DNA from: a virus
Strand: one strand, 5' to 3'
IMG/VR virus record: IMGVR_UViG_3300025151_000122
Location: 1 to 36,809 of that record
Length of the DNA: 36,809 nucleotides
The notes below the pieces were generated by a model. The model was not told where the DNA came from, searched no databases, and saw only the letters and a program-made list of their open reading frames with translations. Within the stretch, counting starts at the first letter, position 1, and every line of letters starts with the position of its first letter. Below are positions 32,499 through 36,809 of this stretch, piece by piece. A program made the position numbers and the translations under genes.

Positions 32499-33178
32499 GT
32501 CTCATTTTTTTGTTCTAATTCTTCTTTTGTTTTATAAAAATATTTTGTATTGTCTCCTAAGCTCCATTTGTCACCAGTCTCGACGGAATAATCTTTAGTA
32601 CAGACATTAAAGTCAGGTGTTTTTGTTTCTGATGGTATTAAAGATTGCTCATACCATTTGATCCTATTGTTAGGTTGAGCTGCAAATTGACCGTTATCTA
32701 ATTTTATAATATTAAAACTTTTATGCTCTTGCTGCAATTCGCTATAACCAGTATCTAAAATATTAGGTTCTGGATGACATGAATCAATTGTTAAGTAATA
32801 GCTACCTTTGTAGAACTGCTTATCTTTGGATTGATATTTACACGGAAGACCAACTAATGCGTCTTTTTGTATTACTGTTATCCAATATGAAAAAGCATCC
32901 CATAATTCTAACATCTCTAAAGGTAGTTGTTTCTCTTTATCATAGTCTTCTTTCCATACAAACGCTGAAAGAGGTAGCTTATCATACAAAGCTCCATACT
33001 CTAAAAGTAAAGTTTCGAATAATAATGCACGCCCAGGCTTTGATTTAACTGTAACCCACGTACCTTCTACTAATTCTCCTTCACCTTTTAACTTATTATC
33101 TTCAATTTCTAAGTCGTATAAATACTCTTTTTTGACCCACACAGGGGTAACTGGTAAATTTGCTACTAAAAAACTCAT
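32495..33178 (-). CDS. Conserved phage protein, probable virion component
   Basis: 227 residues. The opening MSFLVANLPVTPVWVKKEYLYDL and the segments GTWVTVKSKPGRALLFETLLLEYGALYDKLPLSAFVW, YYLTIDSCHPEPN, EHKSFNIIKLDNGQFAAQPNNRIKWYE are recognisable, from memory, as a conserved protein of T4-like marine phages that is usually annotated as hypothetical or structural. No enzymatic motif is seen. The protein is compact and rich in aromatic residues. It starts at a TAATG junction with the previous gene, so translation is coupled and the pair form one late unit. Confidence 0.65.
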   Translation of the reverse strand: MSFLVANLPVTPVWVKKEYLYDLEIEDNKLKGEGELVEGTWVTVKSKPGRALLFETLLLEYGALYDKLPLSAFVWKEDYDKEKQLPLEMLELWDAFSYWITVIQKDALVGLPCKYQSKDKQFYKGSYYLTIDSCHPEPNILDTGYSELQQEHKSFNIIKLDNGQFAAQPNNRIKWYEQSLIPSETKTPDFNVCTKDYSVETGDKWSLGDNTKYFYKTKEELEQKNET

Positions 33179-33660
33179 TATTCTGTTGGTTTAAACGCTT
33201 CAACTAAGATTTGTAGTACGTCTTTCTCTTGTCCTACCACTTCTACATCGTCTTCCTCAATATCATTCTCATAATCCCCATAAATATCATCAGTTTCTGT
33301 GTCATCAAACACTAATGGTGCAGTAGAAACAGTAGTTGAAGGGGAAATATCTATATCTTTTAGGATTAAGTCCAATAATAATTGGGTTGATACATTTTTT
33401 TCTGCTCTTTCTACAAAATCTTCTATTTCATCTAACGTAAAAACCCCACCTAATGTGTTTAGAGGGTTAGACATCTTAGAATATACGATGTGAGGTATGT
33501 AATCTAATGCAATTTTAGCAGAATCTCGTATAACATAGTACGCAGACTTCTTAATTATCTTGACTCCAGTGTCAGGAGCCTCTTTTGCTTTGGTTGCTGC
33601 GCGATATAACTTGGTTTCTTTAACTCTAGACGACTTAATTATCTTATCCTCGAAGGTCAT
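33178..33660 (-). CDS. Hypothetical late protein
   Basis: 160 residues from the ATG at 33660 (MTFEDKIIKSSRVKE). The frame extends to an ATG at 33702, but that start lies inside the ferredoxin gene, while 33660 follows a late-type motif by five bases. The first 60 residues are basic and helical; the middle (FTLDEIEDFVERAEKNVSTQ) is helical; the final third is very acidic (TETDDIYGDYENDIEEDD), perhaps disordered. No family was recognised. Coupled with the following virion-type gene, so possibly an assembly partner. Confidence 0.7.
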   Translation of the reverse strand: MTFEDKIIKSSRVKETKLYRAATKAKEAPDTGVKIIKKSAYYVIRDSAKIALDYIPHIVYSKMSNPLNTLGGVFTLDEIEDFVERAEKNVSTQLLLDLILKDIDISPSTTVSTAPLVFDDTETDDIYGDYENDIEEDDVEVVGQEKDVLQILVEAFKPTE

Positions 33661-33665
33661 ATTGG

Positions 33666-33672
33666 TATTTAT
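33666..33672 (-). promoter_or_regulatory. Late-promoter-like motif overlapping a stop codon
   Basis: Minus strand ATAAATA, CCAAT, then the ATG at 33660. The TAA at 33671-33669 is the ferredoxin stop codon. Confidence 0.6.
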
Positions 33673-33899
33673 CCGTCGTCTCCTATAGCTTCCACTGGAC
33701 AATTCTCCATAGCTTCCTTACATTCAGCTAATTCTTCGTCATTTTGTGGTTGTTTATACACATATGAGTATCCTTCTTCAGATTGTCTTGTAAAATTATC
33801 AGGAGCATGCTCTCTACATAGGTCGCAATCAATGCATTGGTCATCAACATAGAAGTTCCCTTCAATATTCTCTGGGTATTTGCTTGAAATATCAGCCAT
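33669..33899 (-). CDS. 4Fe-4S ferredoxin
   Basis: 76 residues from the ATG at 33899. Cysteines C22, C25, C28 (QCIDCDLC) and C67 (NCPVEAIG) form a CxxCxxC...CP binding set for one 4Fe-4S cluster. C60 may pair with another group or form a disulfide, as in some single-cluster ferredoxins. The N-terminus SKYPENIEGNFYVDDQCIDC and the middle EEGYSYVYKQP resemble, from memory, bacterial ferredoxins of Verrucomicrobia-like groups. It would carry electrons in the cytoplasm, for example to a phage or host reductase. The frame is open to 33935, but the upstream part overlaps hldD. A late motif precedes the start. As a metabolic gene it is a probable acquisition from a host. Confidence 0.88.
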   Translation of the reverse strand: MADISSKYPENIEGNFYVDDQCIDCDLCREHAPDNFTRQSEEGYSYVYKQPQNDEELAECKEAMENCPVEAIGDDG

Positions 33900-33903
33900 A
33901 TAA

Positions 33904-34845
33904 TTATTTAAGTAAATAATTTCGTATATATACATCTACAGCATCAGATAAATCCATGATTTTTACATCATGTAGCATACTTTTAAGCTTACTAATGTCA
34001 GCTTGCGTGTGATTCTGATACTTTACCGATAAAGATCTCGGCATTTCAATATATTCTACGTTAAAATCTATGTCCATACTACGAAATATGCACTCTGCTA
34101 AGTAGTTCCACGTGTTAGACACACCAGATCCAACGTTATATATACCAGTTAAATCGTTTTCCTGTAAGTCTAGTGTGATATCTACTGCGTCTGTCACATA
34201 TAAAAAGTCTCTAGACTGTTCCCCGTCCTTAATATTAGGGTCATTACTCTTAAATAATCGAAGTTTACCAGTAGTCTGTATCTCTTTTACTGCTTTACTC
34301 ACTAAACTCCTCATATCTCCCTTATGTTCTTCACCTGGTCCAAAGATATTAAAGTATTTTAACCCTGTTATATCAGTTAATAAACCAGCTCCTTGGGCAT
34401 ATAAGTCAAATAATTGCTTAGAATAACCATATGCATTCATTGGCTTGTATATCGATACGTCTGAAACACGATCAGACATACCTCTCTCCCCGTTTCCGTA
34501 AGTGGCTGCCGACGAAGCATAAACAAAATGTATATGATTATCTAAAGCTATGTTACACAGGCGTTTTGTATATTCAAAATTGTTAGATATTAAATAATCA
34601 ACATCAGTCTCTGTAGTAGATGAACAAGCTCCTAAGTGATATATTGTCTCTATATCATTGAATATATTTGATTCTAATAAATTTCCGGCAAAAATATAAT
34701 CTCGATACTTCAAACCTACTAAATTTTGATACTTATCATCCCGGCCAAGCATATCTGATATTATAATATCGGAGGTACCATAAGCATTTAGCCTTTTAAC
34801 TAAATTACTACCTATAAATCCGGCTCCTCCTGTTACTAATATCAT
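33904..34845 (-). CDS. hldD: ADP-L-glycero-D-manno-heptose 6-epimerase-like protein
   Basis: 313 residues; E. coli HldD has 310. Extended SDR epimerase: NAD(P)-binding GGAGFIGSN (6-14), HLGACSSTTE (about 70-79), SSAATYG, the catalytic Y-x-x-x-K in YGYSK, and the HldD-type FNIFGPGEEHKGDMRS. Near the end, KYQNHTQADISKL matches the RYQ-x-x-TQADL motif of HldD. HldD epimerises ADP-D-glycero-heptose to the L-form used in the LPS inner core. It starts inside the stop of the preceding gene (ATGA) after an AAAGAG site. Phage versions may alter the host LPS or glycosylate phage parts. Substrate is inferred from family motifs; a related NDP-sugar epimerase is possible. Confidence 0.88.
   Translation of the reverse strand: MILVTGGAGFIGSNLVKRLNAYGTSDIIISDMLGRDDKYQNLVGLKYRDYIFAGNLLESNIFNDIETIYHLGACSSTTETDVDYLISNNFEYTKRLCNIALDNHIHFVYASSAATYGNGERGMSDRVSDVSIYKPMNAYGYSKQLFDLYAQGAGLLTDITGLKYFNIFGPGEEHKGDMRSLVSKAVKEIQTTGKLRLFKSNDPNIKDGEQSRDFLYVTDAVDITLDLQENDLTGIYNVGSGVSNTWNYLAECIFRSMDIDFNVEYIEMPRSLSVKYQNHTQADISKLKSMLHDVKIMDLSDAVDVYIRNYLLK
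33905..33911 (-). promoter_or_regulatory. Late-promoter-like motif overlapping a stop codon
   Basis: Minus strand TTAAATA, ATTAT, then the ferredoxin ATG at 33899. The TAA at 33906-33904 is the hldD stop codon. Confidence 0.65.
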
Positions 34846-35249
34846 AACTCTTTAAATCTGTTCTTTATTTCTTCTGTCGGAGCACTCTCTTCTGACTTCT
34901 CTTCTTCTAGCTGCTCTACAACATACAATATTAACTGAGATAATGCAGTGTTGAATAATATATCCTCCTCGAATATCATGAAACCCTCAGTAAACGTAGA
35001 ATGTAACTTCACATGATGTGCTATGTATTGCACTATCTCGTGCACTATGTCGTTTACGATCTCCTGATTCTCTCCTACTTGCTGCAGTTCCTTGTCACTT
35101 AAATCTAGTGGGTTTTCGCTTACCCAACGTATTAACGATTGTTGAGCAGTGGGGAGATAAAAATTACTATATAGAAGATCATTCAGGGTAGTGTTGTTCA
35201 TGTGAGCCTTCTGCATACGGAAGACGTGCTTGTGTTTACTAGATGTCAT
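34842..35249 (-). CDS. Hypothetical helical protein
   Basis: 135 residues, not recognised. The N-terminus is basic (MTSSKHKHVFRMQKAHM), the rest mostly helical: LNDLLYSNFYLPTAQQSLIRWVS, EIVNDIVHEIVQYIAHHVKL, FNTALSQLILYVVEQLEEEK. The end is acidic, then basic. It overlaps hldD by 4 bases (ATGA), so they are co-translated. Upstream are a late-type motif and a possible sigma70 promoter. Alternative ATG codons lie at residues 12 and 17. A role in sugar metabolism is possible through the coupling with hldD but has no direct support. Confidence 0.65.
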   Translation of the reverse strand: MTSSKHKHVFRMQKAHMNNTTLNDLLYSNFYLPTAQQSLIRWVSENPLDLSDKELQQVGENQEIVNDIVHEIVQYIAHHVKLHSTFTEGFMIFEEDILFNTALSQLILYVVEQLEEEKSEESAPTEEIKNRFKEL

Positions 35250-35260
35250 GGCTCTTTAAG

Positions 35261-35267
35261 TATTTAT
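35261..35267 (-). promoter_or_regulatory. Late-promoter-like motif before the hypothetical/hldD pair
   Basis: Minus strand ATAAATA, then 11 bases (CTTAAAGAGCC) to the ATG at 35249. AAAGAG in the gap could serve as ribosome binding site, although it is very close to the ATG. Confidence 0.45.
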
Positions 35268-35287
35268 CAACACGGCAAGTAAACCCC

Positions 35288-35316
35288 CATATAGGAAAAG
35301 CGCTCAGATTTGACAA
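35288..35316 (-). promoter_or_regulatory. Possible sigma70 promoter
   Basis: Minus strand TTGTCA at 35316-35311, 17-base spacer, TATATG at 35293-35288. It lies directly after the terminator at 35336-35358 and about 40 bases before the ATG at 35249. The -10 hexamer is imperfect, so it is a weaker candidate than the others. Confidence 0.35.
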
Positions 35317-35335
35317 AAAAATTTTCTGCATGCAA

Positions 35336-35358
35336 ATAAAAAACCCCCTTTCGGGGGT
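35336..35358 (-). terminator. Rho-independent terminator
   Basis: Minus strand ACCCCC (35358-35353), loop GAAA, GGGGGT (35348-35343), followed by TTTTTT and ATTTG. It is a strong GC stem with a GAAA tetraloop, 36 bases after the stop codon of the gene at 35394-35900, and ends the right-hand early block. Confidence 0.95.
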
Positions 35359-35393
35359 GTATATATAGAACGGATTCTCGTACTTACGGCTCT

Positions 35394-35900
35394 CTAGAAT
35401 GGGTTAGTTTCTAGCTCCGCAGTAAGCTCTGCCATTGCATCGTCGAACGTTGCTGGTTCCGGTGCGGGTGTAGGTGCAGCTGGTTTTACTTCTTTCTTTT
35501 CTACGTACTCATCTGTAGCTTTAGCTACGACCTCATCAAGCGTTACAGTCTTCTCTTCTTTCTTCTTAGGAGTAGGCTTAGCGGTATGGTATACTCCACC
35601 CTCGAACCAGAAGTTAGTTACTCGGCTCTTGCTATTCTTCTGAACAAGCTCTTTCAACTGCTCGTCAGTACCCATCCAAGGAGGGCAAGATTTATCAACA
35701 CGAGCTGCGATCAAGTCAGATACATTACGACCAGCACGCAATTGCGAGCATACGTACTTGCTTACGTAATTAGTAAGCAACCATTCACTAGTAACGCCCA
35801 AGCGTGCAGCTTTAGAGGCGAGGTAGTTGTGCGAAGTCTTTCTGGACACACCAGAGATTTGACAACGGAGTACAGGGGCTGGGTTCTTTTTAGTAGACAT
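35394..35900 (-). CDS. Hypothetical early protein with a charged C-terminal tail
   Basis: 168 residues. The first 60 residues are basic and look folded (VLRCQISGVSRKTSHNYLAS, then KAARLGVTSEWLLTNYVSKY); C12 and C51 are single cysteines, not a metal site. About residue 90 there is NFWFEGGVYHTAKPTPKKK, followed by an acidic/alanine-proline linker (VEKKEVKPAAPTPAPEPAT) and a short acidic tail (FDDAMAELTAELETNPF). An acidic C-terminal peptide after a flexible linker is typical of single-strand-DNA-binding proteins that recruit partners, but no OB fold was recognised, so no function is given. The terminator follows directly. The start lies 20-30 bases after an AAAGAAAG stretch. Confidence 0.7.
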   Translation of the reverse strand: MSTKKNPAPVLRCQISGVSRKTSHNYLASKAARLGVTSEWLLTNYVSKYVCSQLRAGRNVSDLIAARVDKSCPPWMGTDEQLKELVQKNSKSRVTNFWFEGGVYHTAKPTPKKKEEKTVTLDEVVAKATDEYVEKKEVKPAAPTPAPEPATFDDAMAELTAELETNPF

Positions 35901-35943
35901 ATTAATTAGTTTCTTTCTTTAGTTAGTTATTAAATAAAAATTC

Positions 35944-36090
35944 TTAATCGTTAACGCGCATTGCCTTCAACTTAGGATCAATCTCACGATGAATAGCTTT
36001 AAGCATTTTCATCATCGCACCCCAACGTCGCCAGCTCTTCAAGTTCTCGATCTCTTTTTCAGTTAGTTTGTTCATTTCGTTATCTCTCAT
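35944..36090 (-). CDS. Small basic helical protein (48 residues)
   Basis: ATG at 36090 to TAA at 35946-35944. The product is MRDNEMNKLTEKEIENLKSW followed by RRWGAMMKMLKAIHREIDPK and a short tail; it looks like one or two amphipathic helices. A second ATG lies five codons in (36075) and cannot be excluded as the start. A sigma70-type promoter lies 10 bases before the first ATG and GGAG lies two bases before it, rather too close. Function unknown. Confidence 0.6.
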   Translation of the reverse strand: MRDNEMNKLTEKEIENLKSWRRWGAMMKMLKAIHREIDPKLKAMRVND

Positions 36091-36100
36091 ATCTCCAAAT

Positions 36101-36129
36101 ATTATCGTCTATTTCGCTAAATACGGCAA
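36101..36129 (-). promoter_or_regulatory. Sigma70-like promoter of the 48-residue gene
   Basis: Minus strand TTGCCG at 36129-36124, 17-base spacer, GATAAT at 36106-36101, then 10 bases to the ATG at 36090. It occupies most of the short gap after the preceding gene. Confidence 0.5.
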
Positions 36130-36148
36130 CTGTTATTTTCCGGATATC

Positions 36149-36424
36149 TCAATTTTCTTCATCACGATCGCGCAAAGAAGATAGATCATTTCCCCAGACG
36201 CGATTAGAGTATTCTAGAAACTCCATAAACTTCTCATCACCCATATAGCTTCTCAGCTCATTCACAATATTGTATGCACCTTTCATTTCAGGTATCAATC
36301 CAGTCTCTTCCATTTCGTATAAAACATCATCAACATCATAGCTGACTTTTGGGACTGAGTATTCCATTCTGGTCTTACCTAACACAACAGCTGTCTTGAT
36401 CTTATCAATATATTCTACGCTCAT
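36149..36424 (-). CDS. Hypothetical early protein
   Basis: 91 residues, acidic, not recognised. It includes VEYIDKIKTAVVLGKTRMEY, then YDVDDVLYEMEETGLIPEMK and FMEFLEYSNRVWGNDLSSLR; mostly helical. It has a leader (AGAAAGAGATAGAT before ATG) nearly identical to that of the 73-residue gene upstream, so both belong to one SD-led early operon reading leftward. Function unknown. Confidence 0.7.
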   Translation of the reverse strand: MSVEYIDKIKTAVVLGKTRMEYSVPKVSYDVDDVLYEMEETGLIPEMKGAYNIVNELRSYMGDEKFMEFLEYSNRVWGNDLSSLRDRDEEN

Positions 36425-36439
36425 ATCTATCTCTTTCTA

Positions 36440-36661
36440 TTAGTGTTTAATGTAATCGTAAATGTCTTCTACCGCTTCGATAATTAATTCACTAGCAGCA
36501 CTAGCTTTATAATCACTCATGTATTGAATCTTATTCAAAAGATTTCTGATCTCTTCCATATTGGAATCAAGCTCTGCAACAGTATCCATATTACCATCAT
36601 CATGAGCTTCTTTATGATTGCCAATCGTCATCTCGATCGTCTTAGTATCTATCGTTATCAT
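36440..36661 (-). CDS. Hypothetical early protein
   Basis: 73 residues: an N-terminal strand-like part (MITIDTKTIEMTIGNHKEAH) and two helices (NMEEIRNLLNKIQYMSDY; SELIIEAVEDIYDYIKH). No family was recognised. AGAAAGGATAGAT precedes the ATG, giving AAAGGA about six bases upstream, a clear ribosome binding site. It lies 15 bases after the partial gene at the right edge and 15 bases before the next gene, so it is an internal operon member. Confidence 0.7.
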   Translation of the reverse strand: MITIDTKTIEMTIGNHKEAHDDGNMDTVAELDSNMEEIRNLLNKIQYMSDYKASAASELIIEAVEDIYDYIKH

Positions 36662-36676
36662 ATCTATCCTTTCTAA

Positions 36677-36809
36677 TTAGAGAAGTCCTTCTTCTTCACA
36701 CATCTTTTCATATGCTTCACTTTCAGTCATAAACTTCACACCAGTAAAAGTGACCTTCTTACCAAATACTAATTCATAAAGTTTAGCGATCTCTAATTCG
36801 CTAGCATCT
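36677..36809 (-). CDS. Hypothetical early protein, C-terminus (partial)
   Basis: The last 43 codons of a gene entering from the right edge, with TAA at 36679-36677. The visible end reads DASELEIAKLYELVFGKK, then VTFTGVKFMTESEAYEKM and CEEEGLL. The frame is open through the edge. It is followed by the AAAGGA-led 73-residue gene and is the upstream member of the early operon. Too short to classify. Confidence 0.6.
   Translation of the reverse strand, partial: DASELEIAKLYELVFGKKVTFTGVKFMTESEAYEKMCEEEGLL

Noticed and set aside
33661-33702. Longer start of the hypothetical gene ending at 33178
   Set aside because: It would overlap the ferredoxin gene, while the ATG at 33660 follows a late motif at the standard distance.
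35394-35900. Single-strand DNA-binding protein
   Set aside because: The linker and acidic tail are suggestive, but no OB-fold pattern could be recognised in the N-terminal part.

Overview
The window is part of the genome of a tailed phage with a contractile, T4-like (myovirus) tail. The evidence is a run of recognisable T4-type tail and baseplate proteins: sheath gp18, tube gp19, a gp54-like tube-fold protein, a tape measure, and gp48, gp53, gp27, gp25 and gp6 homologues. A T4-type clamp loader ATPase (gp44), a dUTPase and a probable small terminase are also present. The DNA is AT-rich, roughly two thirds A+T by eye. The host is probably a marine Gram-negative bacterium, because the phage carries two enzymes of surface-polysaccharide or LPS precursor synthesis: an RmlA-type nucleotidyltransferase (only its start is visible) and an HldD-type heptose epimerase. 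A small bacterial 4Fe-4S ferredoxin resembles, from memory, proteins of Verrucomicrobia-like bacteria; this host hint is weak.

Layout. Positions 1-105 (minus): start of rmlA, running off the left edge. 187-11248 (plus): sheath, tube, tube-like protein, two probable tail chaperones, tape measure, tube cap, wedge gp53, hub and an unknown protein, mostly with overlapping start and stop codons. 11241-13597: an island holding a plus-strand dUTPase/clamp-loader pair flanked by two minus-strand genes. 13643-29076 (plus): gp25, gp6 and six large baseplate or fibre proteins, including a PKD-domain protein, a lectin-like protein and a 1168-residue putative adhesin. 29073-36809 (minus): small regulatory, metabolic and hypothetical genes: an HTH protein, a zinc ribbon, an HExxH metallopeptidase, a DUF932 protein, two tiny basic proteins, a membrane-anchored transglutaminase-like protein, a virion-associated-type protein, ferredoxin, HldD and several unknowns.

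Regulation is unusually legible. Many late genes on both strands carry the motif NTAAATA 5-6 bases before their start codon. This resembles the T4 late promoter TATAAATA and would give transcripts with almost no leader. In several cases the TAA inside the motif is also the stop codon of the preceding gene. A second set of genes (rmlA, dUTPase, the zinc-ribbon gene, the DUF932 gene, a 40-residue basic protein and a 48-residue protein) has sigma70-type -35/-10 boxes, with the -10 box ending 6-10 bases before the ATG, again implying leaderless or near-leaderless mRNAs. Genes inside early operons have Shine-Dalgarno-like AAAGGA leaders instead. Three rho-independent terminators serve the minus strand, one of them inside the coding sequence of the plus-strand clamp loader gene.

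No tRNA genes, CRISPR arrays, insertion sequences or integrase genes were seen. Head genes, the large terminase and DNA polymerase are not in this window.
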